From positions 113,557,039-113,621,038 of the forward strand of contig CM051460.1 in assembly GCA_028095005.1 (NCBI GenBank): a DNA stretch of 64,000 bases. Direction: 5' to 3'. Shown here piece after piece: positions 32,065-44,566 of this stretch (positions within the stretch are counted from its first letter, which is position 1; every line of letters begins with the position of its first letter). Below the pieces are notes generated by a model. The model made no database searches. It worked only from the letters and a program-made list of their open reading frames with translations, and had not been told where the DNA came from. Origin of the DNA: Rhynchospora pubera (lineage: Eukaryota; Streptophyta; Magnoliopsida; Poales; Cyperaceae). A program made the translations under genes and the position numbers.

Positions 32065-32279
32065 TCTCTACTACTTATAAAGCACCCTTAGCAAGGTCAG
32101 CATTTTTCACACAAAGGGGTCCAAACAATTTTGTTAGCATCATTATAAACCATTGATCAATATGGTGTACGGTTTGGATTACTATTTCTATAAAGGAGTC
32201 GACTCTATACACAAATAAGTCAAGTCGCCGAATGGTATGCCTACGTGTTTTCGCTTCTAAAACACGCGAGTTCGATTCC

Positions 32280-33110
32280 GTTTTTGCGCTGAAATTGTTT
32301 TATCTTTTTTCGCTGCTCCTAAAGATAGCAGCTTCTATCGGTGCACACCCCAATCACATGCATTTATTTTTTCCGCTGGTATGTTTAGTTCTATCGGTGC
32401 ACACTCCAAGCACAGCAAAGAAGCATAGCCCCTCCCCTCTGCTCTCTTCTTTTCCGATTCGAAACTCTCCCCTCGCCCCTCCTCTATTCCGATCACAGAT
32501 ATCGCAAAATCTCAGAAAAAGGAAAGCAATCTTTGTGCGATGTGCTCTCCTTTCGATTCTCCGCAAACTCCATTTTTTTTTCACGCGCTTACCCCTCTTT
32601 CCTTTCCCGATCTGCTACGATTTTACTAAATTGGAAACAAAGAAAATCAAATGGAAATTGCCAGCAAAATGAAAGATTTTATTCTATTTTTGCTTCCGAT
32701 ATCCAACTGGCGTTGCTCAGCATCTGCAGAGTTGCACCTCCCCTCCCATATCCTACCTGCCGAGCGTTCTCTCTCCGCTGATCTAGGTTGCTCTCAATTT
32801 TCTAAATCAACCGCCTCTTCTCTTCCTTCGATAAGACAGTGGCGTCGATCGACCCGGGCTTCTCTTTCACAGGGCACAAGATCGACCTTCCTTCATGCAT
32901 GGTGTAATGGTGTCCGATCTTGTCCTTCTCCGATGGCCGCCGCTCCTTAGCTCTGAGATTGACATCGCTATGGCCGTCGCTCATCTCCTCCGTGCCCTCT
33001 AGGTCACTACTTCGCTCTCTATTGGCGCACCCTTTCTCCTCCTTCGGCGACCCAGTCTCACCTCCATGACCTTCTTTCCACTTTGATCTCACCCGACTAA
33101 CTTCTTATTC
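32280..33110 (+). other. GC-richer leader-like region inside the Helitron
   Basis: C/T-rich sequence with many CCTC and TCTCC runs, typical of a plant 5' untranslated region or a captured promoter and first exon. Open frames on both strands up to 146 codons share no recognisable motif. It is followed by long T-rich intron-like DNA. Confidence 0.35.
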
Positions 33111-33823
33111 TTCACTGAGTTTAAATTTGGGTTTGAAAGTTCACTGATGCAGGTACCCTTTAACTTGTTCTTAATCATAATAGAAAAAAGTTATGTTTTA
33201 CTTTTTTTTTAAAAAAAAAATCTTCAGAATCGAATTTGGGTATTGTTCTTGTAATTGATTTCTTGTGTAAGATCTTTTTTTCCCCTATCTCTAGAAATTA
33301 TTTTATTTTTATTTCAGTTTCGATCATGTTCGAACTAATGTTAGGTTGATTAGGTTGTTAATTTGTTTGGATATGTAATTAGGTGATTACTTATAGTGGA
33401 TCAAATGCAGTACAATGAAATTCTAATCATATTTGATTATTTTATATGTACATAACTATATATCCTTTTGAAAATTGAACGGACCTACAAACATTTTTTG
33501 TCTTCTTCTTTGCCTTTTAGGCCAGATTGGAAACTTCTATAATTCTACGAACAAAAATCATATACCATAGCAAGTATAATCAATCTATTGCATCTAATTA
33601 TTGAACGTTTGTCAAATTATGGTTTTTGTTTCTTTTTTATTGCAATCTTCATTAAAAAATTTTCATTTAAACACTTCTGTAGTGGTTGGAATAAAATCTA
33701 ATGGATTGATTTGTTACATGATTTTTTCATGTTGAGATACTTATGCCATGAGTTGAAGATTACCCGAGACTTTGGGTTTCCAAATTCAAAGTGGTTGATA
33801 TGCTATTATGCTCTTTATATGCA

Positions 33824-33891
33824 GTTGCTGAGGCGAGAGCCCGAATTTTTTCTTTCAGACTCTGGATCTGAATCTATACCAGCTATATGGC
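33824..33891 (+). pseudogene. Captured exon-like segment
   Basis: An acceptor TTTATATGCAG and a donor GTAAGTTTG bound a frame reading L-L-R-R-E-P-E-F-F-L-S-D-S-G-S-E-S-I-P-A. Residue composition and perfect splice signals look like a real exon of an unidentified host gene, probably carried by the Helitron. I do not recognise the protein. Confidence 0.4.
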
Positions 33892-34899
33892 TGTAAGTTT
33901 GTAGAAAACACTTCTGGTTCTACCTTTTTATTTTATTTTATAATCATATGGTTAATTGATGGATTCCAAGTGGATTTATAACTTGCTGCAAAGGTATACC
34001 CGCTCAGCCATATTGCAAAATATTTCTACTTGATTTTGTCTTCTCAAGTCTGCTTATTCATGGATTTATCTTACACATTTTTTAATACAATGATTTCTTT
34101 TTCCTATAGAAGGATAGTGAATAAGCAGGTCAGGAGGAGGAAGAAGAGGCCATGGCTGATGGCATTCAAGGGTAGGGTATGTTATGGACGCATGGCTGAT
34201 GGCATACAATGAATTTGTCATTTTCTTCTCCTCCATTTGCATATTTCTCATATTGCTTCTTTTTCTCTAACAGATATATTATGGACGTGTAAGACAAGTC
34301 AGCAGTTAAGAGGGTAGGGATTTTGTAGTTAATCTTTATTTATCTTTTATTCAAGTTTTTATCCTCATTTTTTAGGCTTAATGCTGATTATCTAATGGTT
34401 GTGTGGTACGTTGATCTTTTGCGGGGTCAAAAGGCAGAAAAATTTGATGTTCTGTACCCCCTAAACATTGTTTTGCATGTGGAGTTACTTTATTGATTTT
34501 TTTTTCTCTTCTTTCTTGGGGTTTTCTTTTTCTGCTAATCATTATCATATCTCAACAAGTATTGCTTCACCAATTTCAGAAATGGTATATTATAGATTGG
34601 TATTTTTCCAATTTGAATAATTTACTAGCATAAATGGTATGATCCCTTTTCAAGACATTAGACTGGTCAGTAATATCTAAAATCCGAGGCTCTAACTAGC
34701 AAAAATAAAGGAAATTTGTAATTGTAACTACCATTTCAGAAAAGCTAAATTGCTTGTAACAAATTTTAAATTAAGTATTCCAACTTCTTGTAATTTTTCC
34801 TGTGCTTGTGCAGCCCAGAGAGCTTCATGTGTGAAACTGCAATGACGTACACCTAATAGAGGAGGTGGCTGTTATTCTATACCAAAATCTAAGTACCTA

Positions 34900-35500
34900 T
34901 GATTTGGCACTATTCAGGTCTGGCTTAACTTGAAGCTTTCACTGTAACAATTAACTTATTGACCTGTAAATTTATACAATTGACAGCCTAAGGAATCTAT
35001 ATTTTTTTTAGGGAAAATTGGCTCCATGCCACCTCAAAACTTTAAAATTAGAAGAATACCACCCTAAAATCACTCCTTACCAAAATGCCACTTCAAATAC
35101 ATTTCATTCAGAAAATTGCCACAATTTCTGTACAAATTTTATTCAGAAAATGCAGCTTCACCTTTTATCGTTATAGAACCAAACTCAGACCTTGAATCTT
35201 CGATACTCTTCTCCACTATCTTCGTGCCTCTCGTCTCTCAATGTACTGCCCCTAAACCTAGCTACGGCCTACGAGCCTTATCTTATATCTCTCAGTCTCT
35301 CTTTCCTAAACCTAGCAATGAATGTCACCTCTCCCTCCGATCAGACTCGAGTTCTTATTGCTACGGGACAATCTTCAATTTCCCATCAGATAGAAAGACG
35401 CTCTATCCCAATTCGCATATTTGTCCTCAATACGTAAGTCTCTTTCAATTTTACGCTTATTTATTGTTAATGGTCTGTTAATTTCTCTTAATTTGCCATA
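34900..35500. other. Unidentified fragment inside the Helitron
   Basis: It starts with sequence like an element end (GGGAAAATTGGCTCCATGCC at about 35010). A C/T-rich stretch with two frames of 81 and 121 codons follows, without recognisable motifs. Possibly another captured leader. Confidence 0.3.
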
Positions 35501-35729
35501 TTACAAAAAAACCAGTATATCAGTATAAAAAACTGTTAATTTGAAGAAGTGATTGTGTATGTTGTAACTACCCTTTGATGGATTTTATTTTAATTTGGTA
35601 CACTTAATTATAGGGTATTAGATTCAATATTGTTCGCTATTTGTTAATTTGATGCTGATCTTTCAAGTATGTTGTAGCTACCTTTTCTGCAGTTGTTGCT
35701 GAGTTAGTAGCCTATCATGAAATAGCATG

Positions 35730-36520
35730 AAGGAGAAGAATTTGACTGAAAGCCATAGAACTTGTTGCCCATCCTGGTAAACTACCCAGTGCAATAGTGC
35801 ATCTACACTTCTCCCTTCATTTCTGAAAACACGATTGTTTCGTTCTAGCCATGGGGCCCACAGGATGGTGATGGAGACGATTGCTTTAATGCTCCTCCGA
35901 TTGCTTTGAGTTTCAGATAGTGCATCGATTAATAGAGGTTATATATGCTGGTAACCTGATGACACGTGAAGGGAATTGTGACTGAATTTTACTCCAAAGT
36001 TGCAGCGCATATGCACAATCACAGAAAAGGTGTTAGGTGTGTTACAAAGGACACAGCCTTGTTGTACCATAATATTGCGCTTGAGCAGAGTCTCTTGAGT
36101 CAGTAAGCAGTTATGAAAAAGAAGTAGAGCAAAGATATGAACAAAGGGCGGCAATGTTACTTTTCAAATTGAGGAAGCTTGGCAAGTAACTTTGCCAGCT
36201 GAAATCAGCATATTGTATGTAGAATTAACAGTAAAAGAGCCTGATGTGTCCCAAACCCATCTCAAATTATTAACAATATCCATTGTAGGATGGGAATTTT
36301 ATAAAGATTGAATAGCATTGCGAACATTTTCCGGACAGGGTGTTGGAATTGTAGTTGCAGGGTTACCGAGTACTTTGTGTACATTCAAGGAGGGTGTCAA
36401 AGGTTTGGGAATGTCAATGAAATAACGAATGTGACCATGGCCGCCACAATTTCTTTGGGCTAGATCAAAGAGGCGGTCTGGACCCATGCTGGTGCAGGAG
36501 GTTTTGCATGAAAGACTGCT
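35730..36520 (-). pseudogene. LINE fragment: C-terminal zinc-binding part after reverse transcriptase
   Basis: Minus-strand frames contain LLTQETLLKRNIMVQQGC, VLCNTP and, further on, LWAPWLERNNRVFRNEG. These are the hallmarks of the zf-RVT region and the following W-x-x-W-x-E-R-N-N-R-x-F motif of plant LINE open reading frames. The frame is broken by shifts and stops. No poly(A) tail is visible; it lies inside the Helitron. Confidence 0.7.
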
Positions 36521-37879
36521 GGTGTTTTAGGTTATCTTGATTAGTTGTTAATGTTTTCAAATGCAATGTTGAGTTGAATGTAATTGGAGTTTCCTTTTTT
36601 TCTCCTTTCATTAATTGTGACTACCAAATAAGTCTCTCTCAAAATAAAATGTTATTTAGGATGTAAACGATGTAATGTACCACCTGATATAGAATTGTTG
36701 TTATATTTTCTATGTTTTTTTATGCTACTCATATGCTGTCATAAATTGAAAGTAGTAGTCAAAATATGCATGAATTCCTAATTATATCTTCTTTTCTGTA
36801 AGGCCCTAATACAATGTACAAAGATTGAACTATTATTTAATTGTATACATGCACTATAAAACTTGAATTACATGGATGAAACAAATTAATACAACCATAT
36901 GTCGTAAGAAGAAAAATTGTGCAAGTCTAAAACTATCAAGTGAATTATATGCAGGATATAACTTCAAAATTTTATAAACTATCAAATGATGTAAAAAAGA
37001 AAAGTGGACATATATATTGTCAGTTCAATCTATAGTGATGAGCACAAATGACATAATTCATTCTATATGTGCAACCAACACAGCTATTAAATCTTTAACT
37101 TTTTGAAATATCTCAAATAAAGAATTGCCCCCACATTGAGCGGGCACTGCTGCTAGTTATTGAAAATATATTAATCTTTGTACATTGCTGTTATTGAAAA
37201 TATATTAGCCAAGAACATCAACTTTGCTAATAGAATTGTAGCTATTACTGTTATTTCTTCATCTCTGTTTCGAAACTGAGGGAGGAAGTATTTCCTACCA
37301 TCAGCCGCTGCTAAGTTGTCTAAAAAAAAAAGTATTTCCTACCATGACTGTCCCATAATTTGATTAAGCACGGCACTAAGTTTGTACTAGGCAGCAATAA
37401 ATGATGCTGTCAGTCTCAGTCAGCAATTGATCTACAAAGGGATATATTGTTGGATTTTTTCAAATTATATTGTATACCCTTTGGAACTCCTACCGATCCG
37501 TCTAAAACCAAGTTGTCAGTATATCTCAGCACGTCAAGAAAATTTCCACACATAGTCGTCAGTCAGTCCAACTTTTCCACCACGTATGTACTCAAATTTC
37601 CACATCATATATGTATTTTTTCCCCCTTTTTCAAAGATCTCTCTTTCGCTGTTGACCTCAGGTCAACTTGATGTTTCACTACGTAGGATAGTAGTCTAGT
37701 CTAACTATACTTATTCTGTTCAATTGTTGGCAATAAATGAACTATAATAGTTCGGACTTTTTGTTGCTCCGAAAGCGAAATCATATTTGTTGGAGACTTT
37801 TTGTTGTTCTGAAAGCCAACTATACTTTTTGTTGGACATTTTATGTGATCATAACTAGTTTAAGTAGCTTATTCACATA

Positions 37880-38068
37880 GGCTCCGTTTGGATGCATTGA
37901 GAATAAAGTAGGAAGAAGAAAGAAGGGAAAAAATTTATTGGGAAGGGATAAATTTATTGGGAAGTGTGTAACTTTTGTGAAGAGTTTGGATGGTTAGAAA
38001 TAAATTTTTTGGTAAAAAATGGTTATTCCTTATTCCTTATTCCGGGAAGAAGCCATCCAAACGGAGCC
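37880..38068. mobile_element. MITE of the GCTCCGTTTGGATG family, target repeat ATA
   Basis: The ends GCTCCGTTTGGATGC and GCCATCCAAACGGAGCC are inverted. ATA flanks it at 37877-37879 and 38069-38071. The interior has paired AATAAGGAATAAC arms. Confidence 0.8.
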
Positions 38069-39007
38069 ATAAAGGCAATTATTTTCGGGTACCATAATTA
38101 TCGTTTATGTGCTAAAAAATATTTAATTGTGGAGAAGTCAATTTTTTTTTTTTTTATTAATGGAGAGTTCATTCCCATTGGTCAAGTGAGGAATAGTCTA
38201 GATAGACATCACCATTATTAGTAGCCAATAAACTATATACACCATAAAAAAAAAGTTAACGTTTTAAAATACCCCACATATATATTTTGCCGTTGACCTC
38301 AGGTCAAAGTGCCGTTTTGATAGATCGCACTGGCTATGATAGAATTTTCACTTGTCGGCAAAAGGGATATATAAGTTCGGATCTTTTGTTGCTTGAAAGC
38401 GAAATCAATTTTTGCTGGATTACTTAGATGATTGTGCCGTGATCTATCATAAAAAAGGGATCATTTGATCATGACTAATATATGACAAGTTGCATGCCAA
38501 TGGTTTACTATCAATGGTTTACTCCACAGATTCACTAAATTTATGTCTATCAATGGTTTACTCCACAAATTACACACTTCTCAATAAATTTATGTCTAAA
38601 AATATGAAATTCTCTAAATTTCTAAACGATCCAAACGGCCCCATGGTGGTTCGTTTTGACCTGTTCCTTCTGTTTGTTCTAACACGTAAAGATTTTTAAA
38701 GGCATTGCATCATGCAAAACAGATGGACGACCTCACAGACTTACTGGTTTATAAATGTACGATAAATGCACCAAAACTTTTAGCACAAGACGAGATATAA
38801 AAAAAATATATAAAGATTGAGGTATTGTTTAAATGAGATGTTATAACTCATTTATTGCCAAAAACATACATAACTTTTCTTTCGTTCACATTGTGAAGTC
38901 CCGATCGCCTTTATTTCCAAAATACTTGTACATATATGTTTTTGCATTTATACTAAAATATACTGATCATCGATCTTATTAGGGATCATCTTCTATGGCT
39001 TTGCTTC

Positions 39008-39735
39008 TTATATGTTGTTCGGGTTAAGAACTCCAGCGCCGATTGCTGCATCATGACAAATCAGCAGATTATAATCATGAATCATAAAACTAAATTCCTC
39101 ACCAAAACTCATGCAACTAGCTAGATAGTAGTACTTTAATTATAAAACTACCAAAATTTTACATTTGGCAGCTTGACGGGTTTGTGGTTTGTTGCATCAT
39201 GGCAAATACCACTGGGACTATGTAGATATATTTTAGTCATGCCTGAAATGAGGCCGTGACAATTATTAAACTATATCGATTTTACTTTTTTTTTTAATTA
39301 CTGGGAGATCTTTACCGTCCATTTTTTGTAAAAAATTAATGCATAATTGTTTAATTTTTTAACTAATAAAAAAGATATAACAGTTTATTTAATAAATTTA
39401 ATGGTGTAAATTGTGATCAGACCTTCAATTTCTCTAATCTCTATCAATGCATTTCGAACAAATTAGGTAATTGCTTGCCAACTAAACTTCTTTTGCTTTT
39501 CGTCCAAAAAAATAAACTTAGGACTCGGGTAAAGAAATATTAGTTCAATATTTTGATGGAAACTCTGATCATGTGAATTAACGTTGGAACATTGGATAGA
39601 TGGAGAAAAGAGAGGATTACTCTGAGCCTTGCTTTCTTCCTGCAGGGTTCGAACGGCCTCTGAAGAAGGCAACATGAGATAGCTAGTGAAAAGTAGGAAC
39701 ATAATGCAGAAAATTGGAAGAGCTTTTGTTGCCAT
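39008..39735 (-). pseudogene. RALF-like peptide gene with truncated second exon
   Basis: Exon 1 (39735-39621) is intact and nearly identical to the gene at 14556: M-A-T-K-A-L-P-I-F-C-I-M, ending SSEAVRTLQEESKAQ. Exon 2 starts at 39045 with the same acceptor and reads I-G-A-G-V-L-N-P-N-N-I, then a stop at 39008-39010. Relative to 13452-13552, about 66 bases coding for the P-Y-T-R-P-C...C end were deleted. The promoter is also cut: 41 bases beyond the start codon the homology gives way to an LTR-like sequence at 39778, so the TATA box is lost. Confidence 0.8.
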
Positions 39736-39777
39736 CTCTGGAATTCAGTTTATCTTGTTTTTCTTCCTTGCTGGAAC

Positions 39778-40177
39778 ACTGTTGTAATATGATGCCGCAG
39801 AAGATCGTTCCCGGGATCAGATGCATGGCATGAACTTACACGGGTGACGTCGCAGAAGATCGTGGCTTGGATCTAATGTGACGCTTGACTTGGCAAGGAA
39901 GAAACGCCAGACTTGGAGCACAAGAAACGCTTGACTTGACATGCAAGTCATGATTGACTTAGTGTGCAAGAAACACGTAACTTGCTGTAAAAGAAATATT
40001 TTCTATTTATTAACTTTCTCTCATTGTATTGTATCAACTAAGATTATTCAGAAAATAATAAAAATAGTGTGCGTGTGTGTGGAGGACGTAGGCTCCGAAT
40101 TGGTGCTGAACCTCATTAAATCTTGTGTCTATTTTTATTTTTGTGGTTGATTGATTGATTTCTGAGTTCACTGCATC
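39778..40177 (+). mobile_element. Copia-type LTR, solo or partial
   Basis: Homology with the other peptide-gene promoters stops at GGAACAC, then TGTTGTAATATG begins. A T/A-rich polyadenylation-like part and GTGTGGAGGACGTAGGC follow. The words GGTGCTGAACCTCATTAAATC and TTGTGTC resemble the R/U5 part of plant copia LTRs, and the block ends near CACTGCATCA. No 5-bp target repeat was found, and LINE sequence follows directly. Confidence 0.5.
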
Positions 40178-40183
40178 AAGATT

Positions 40184-40603
40184 CTAAGAGGCACGGTTCA
40201 TGTGCAGATGCACTTGGATCGTGCATCTCCCATACCGACCTAATGATGAAATTATGCTAATTGGTCGATAATCAGTCAATTTTGTAGCTGCAAGTTGTTT
40301 TGGCAATAGGGTAATGTGAGCAAGATTTAAACCCTGAAGATCCAAGTTCTCAGTGTACAGATCATTGAAAACCTCAGCAAGGTCGGCATTGATGATGTTC
40401 CATTTTAGCTTGGCAAATTCATTTGGTAAACCATCCGGTCCTGAAACTTTATTGTCTGCTAATTTGTAAACCGCTTTTCTAATTTCAGAAAGAGAAAAAG
40501 GGGCTCCTAAAGAAGGCAATAACTCTCTCTGACCATACAGAGAAGCAATAGAGCAAGGAGTAATGGGTGTTGAGGTACCAAGCAGATTTTGAAAGAAGGT
40601 TGT
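40184..40603 (-). pseudogene. LINE reverse transcriptase fragment at the duplication junction
   Basis: A continuous minus-strand frame reads F-S-L-S-E-I-R-K-A-V-Y-K-L-A-D-N-K-V-S-G-P-D-G. The frame goes on to N-L-A-H-I-T-L-L-P-K and T-D-Y-R-P-I-S-I-I. These are the N-K-x-x-G-P-D-G, L-I-P-K and D-Y-R-P-I-S-L motifs of non-LTR reverse transcriptase. The catalytic YADD region is not present. The fragment stops where copy 2 of the large duplication starts (40604). Confidence 0.85.
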
Positions 40604-43600
40604 CTTTGGACCTTTTAAAGTTAAATTGGAAAAAAAAAGAAAGCAAGATGCTAACAAATTTTTTGTTGCCGGACGTAACATTTTCTATTTTTTTTCTTGA
40701 GAAATGATAAAATGAACAATATTTGTATATGTATGCTTGACTCTTTGACTAACATTGGAAGCAAATTAAAAAATGTTCCATTTGACTCTTCGACTCTTTC
40801 CAATTACTGTCGACACTTAATTTGAAATCATACACCAGTAGCTATAATTTCTTTTGTTATAGCATTTCAATAATTTTCAGTTAGTCAATTCTTAGAAGAC
40901 TTGTACAAAGGCTTTGATCAAATTGGTTTTCATAACAAATTTCATTCGATTAAAATTTATTTTTCAGGATTTTGCCAGGTCTAATAATATAGAAATTTCG
41001 ATGAAATAAAATGGAAAACGTTTATTTTGATAAAAAAAATCTATTTAAAAAAAATTATGTAAAAAAGAAGTCTATTCATGACCAAAAAAATACTTAAATA
41101 ATTTCTATTTGGAAGGATTGGGATGTACTCTTTTTGCCGGGAAGGTAGCAACTGGAACTCTCTGTTAACTTTTGATAGTACAAATACCCCTATTTGCAAG
41201 GTACGCTGATGTGAAAGGTTCTTTTTTGTACTATCAAAATGAAGTGAGGGCTGCAATTCTTCTAGCATTATACCAAAATTATAATTTTATATGGTATAAT
41301 TAACTTCCCCGCCTCAAGTTTCAAAAAAAAAAAAAAAAAAAAACTTCCACCTCAGTGCGTACCAACAGCTTGTACATAAATATTTTTTTAGTAATTAGTT
41401 TCTCAGTTTTCAATAGCAAAACTTAAAAAAAAAAAAAAACCAAGCACTTTCCAGTTGACCTAAGTCAATTGGCACGTGGTTTTATCTATACTGTCCAAGA
41501 GACTAAGCATTCCACTTAATTCTGGAAAAAGCTGAAGTGATATTGCTCACAACTTTTCCTACGCACTTCAATATCTACTTTTTATCCTTAGGGATAATTT
41601 TATTTTTTATTTTTGGATAAACTCAGGGATATTATATGCTGAATAAAAATATATAACTTTGATTTTAGAAAGATCATATATTCAATGTATCTACTATTTA
41701 ATTTTAAATTTTATTTTTGTATAATTCGTTATCCGGCTTCCCTTATATCTAAAATGGATGAGAATAACTATTGATTTGTTTTTAATAAAATATACTGTAG
41801 ACTTGGTTTGTTTCGCTGTATTTTCATTTTGATATTTTTAAATGGATTTCTTCTAGCTTCATTACTAAAACTTAATAGCAAAAGAAAAAAAAATCAATTT
41901 AATTCCCAACAAAATATTGAAGATTAGCTGAAACATTAATTGCTCTGTTCACTTATTTGCATGTGGGCACGGTGTCTTTCGTACCTACTTTCATATGCTG
42001 ATACTTAGCGTATTATGGTGTGTTGTGTCAAACATGTGTGTTTAGTACCGTGTTGTGTTGTGTTGACAAGAGTTATATCAGCAACCGTATTGTGTCGTGT
42101 CGTGTTGAGTGGAGAAAATGTCAACACAACGCGGAAACTAACACGACACGGTGGATAATCGTGTTAACACGTTGTGCCATAATTGTGTTAATCGTGTCAA
42201 ACCGTGTTAAAAGCTTATAATTTTTTTCATAGAACTTGCAGAAAATTATTAAAAATTATTTAAAAATAAACAAATCTTAAGAAATACAAATTAAAATTTT
42301 GAGTTTCACTGTCTAGATGGGAATTGTTCTTTTTTGATATTTCATTATAAAATGCATTATTAAAATTTGAAAAAAGTTCCGTGCTACAACTTTAGAGTGC
42401 CACAAAATGTCATAACTTTATTTTTCATCGATAATTACTTTTTTAAAAATTTAAATATTGAATCCAAACCATTGATCTTGTACAACTTAACGAGAGATGT
42501 GTTTCCATATAAATTTTATAAAATTTGGAGTTGATTTGATATTTGATCAAGACGTCAAACCATGAACTTACAATTAATCTGTCATAGTTAACAAGATTCA
42601 TTCATTTTTTAACCTCTTGATCAAATATCAAATAAACTCCAAATTTAATAAAATTTGTATAGAAACACATCCCTCGTTAAGTTGTATAAGATCAATGGTT
42701 TAGATTTAATATTTTAATTTTATAATTTTTAATTATTGATGAAAAGTAAAATTCTGACATTTTGTGGCACCTGAAGTTGTGGCACCGGAGAATTTCTATA
42801 AAAAATAATTGGAATCAGATAATGTTATCTGGTAATATCGATCTTAGTCGCAAATTTGTATGTTTTTTATGATATCTTTTTGTTTGAAATATCAAATAAT
42901 TGGTCGCTATAAATTCTTATGTATTGATATTTTTTACTATGTTTGTTATTTTGAACTTTTAAAATTTTTTAAAAATATGTTTGCAATTGTGTTGTGTCGT
43001 ATTGTAATCGTGCCGTGTCAAATCGTGCCGTGTTGAACCGTGTCGTGTTAAACTTTGTCACTTCTTTGAAAATGCCAACATGACACAGTTACATGCCACA
43101 CCAACACACATGTATCGTGTTAAATCTGTACATGTGACGTGTCATGTCGTGATAACACGATCTGTATCGTGTCAACACACCATTACTACTAACCCGCGGT
43201 AACCTTGTCACTTTCAAAGGAGACTCAAGATTGGTAACAGGTACCTCTGCTAGTTTGTACTAGGCAGCAATAAATGATGCTGTCAGTCTCAGTCAGCAAT
43301 TGGATCTACAAACAGGTACATAGTTCTGAGATTTTTCAAAATTATTTTGTGTCTCCTTTGAAAACGGGTATATCATCCATTACTACTAACCCGTTAAACC
43401 GCAGTTGTAGCAGAGGAGTCATTAAGTTGTACTGGCAACAAGAAGGGACCGTTTGGATTAAAGTGGGAATTTGAAGAATTTCATATTCTAGACATAAATT
43501 TATTATAAATAATCTAAACTCTTCATAAAATTACACACTTCTCAATAAATTTATGTCTAGAAATTAAAAATTTTTAAAATTCTTCAAATTCTCAAGGGAT

Positions 43601-44566
43601 CCGAACTGCGCCGAAATGATGCTGTCAGTCAGCAATTGATCTAGAAAGGGGTATATTGTTGGATTTTTTTTCAAATTCTTTGGAACTCGCATCGATCCGT
43701 CTAAAACCCAGTTGTCAGTATATCTCGGCACGTCAAGAAAATTTCTACACAGTCGTTAGTCAGTCCAACTTTTCCATGACGTATGTACTCAAATTTCCAC
43801 ATCATATGTATTTTTTTCCCCTTTTTCAAAGATATCTCTTTCGCTGTGGACCTCAGGTCAACTTGATGTTTCACTAAGTAGGATAGTAACAACAATTATT
43901 TGCGGAACTGTAAAAATTGTTTTTGTTATAAAAAAAAATATTATAGAGTTCACTATCAATGGTTAAGTGAGGCCGAATACAGACATAACAAATTCACAAT
44001 TATTTATTTTCCAATATATTGTATACTCCACAGATAAACATAACATTTGTCATGGTAATTCTTAATATTTTTTTGTCGCATAGGCGCTGTTTTTTTCACT
44101 CCGATCTCTCAATTTTTAACATTTGAACAGAAGATATTAATTAGCACCTAGAAAAATATTATTGTTATTATCTTGCTTATAAACATGTAACATACGTATG
44201 ACTTGCCCCTAAAATATTATGGTTGTTCTTTTTGACCTGTTCCTTCTGTTTGTTCTAACACGTAACGATTTTTAAAGGCATTGCATCATGCAAAACAGAT
44301 GGACGACTTCACAGACTTACTGGTTTATAAATGTAAGATATTAGGACAAATTAAAACTTTTGACAAAAAAAAATATATAAGGAGGTATTGTTAAAATGAG
44401 ATGTTAATACTCATTTATTGCCAAAACATACATAACTTTTCTTTCGTTCACATTGTGAAGTCCCGACCGCCTTTATTTCCAAAATACTTGTACATATGTT
44501 TTGCATTTATACTAAAATATACTGATCATTGATCCTATTAGGGATCATCTTCTATGGCTTTGCTTC

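Larger units (their letters stand above)
32065..37156 (+). mobile_element. Probable Helitron, about 5.1 kb, with captured sequence
   Basis: The left end TCTCTACTACTTATAAA is preceded by A and matches the usual plant Helitron start. The right end has a GCCC...GGGC hairpin (37127-37145) then ACTGCTGCTAG followed by T, so the element sits between A and T with a CTAG end. No Rep/helicase frame is seen, so it would be non-autonomous. Inside are a GC-richer leader-like region (32280-33110), an exon-like segment near 33.8 kb and a reverse LINE fragment (35730-36520). The ends are weakly specific and the hairpin is short, so the call is moderate. Confidence 0.6.
37240..39777 (-). repeat. Peptide-gene duplication unit (third location)
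   Basis: Aligns with 12300-14600 and 43240-45550, and its middle with 27950-28740. It carries inverted TTGACC pairs at 37652-37666 and 38293-38307, a MITE at 37880-38068, and the truncated gene at 39008-39735. Confidence 0.75.

Noticed and set aside
32218..32292. tRNA-like sequence with GAGTTCGATTCCG (B-box-like)
   Set aside because: No acceptor stem pairing or full cloverleaf could be built. It may be a tRNA-related fragment inside the Helitron.
35116..35481. 121-codon plus-strand frame
   Set aside because: Ser/Pro-rich, overlaps a second frame of similar quality, with no motif. More like a leader sequence.
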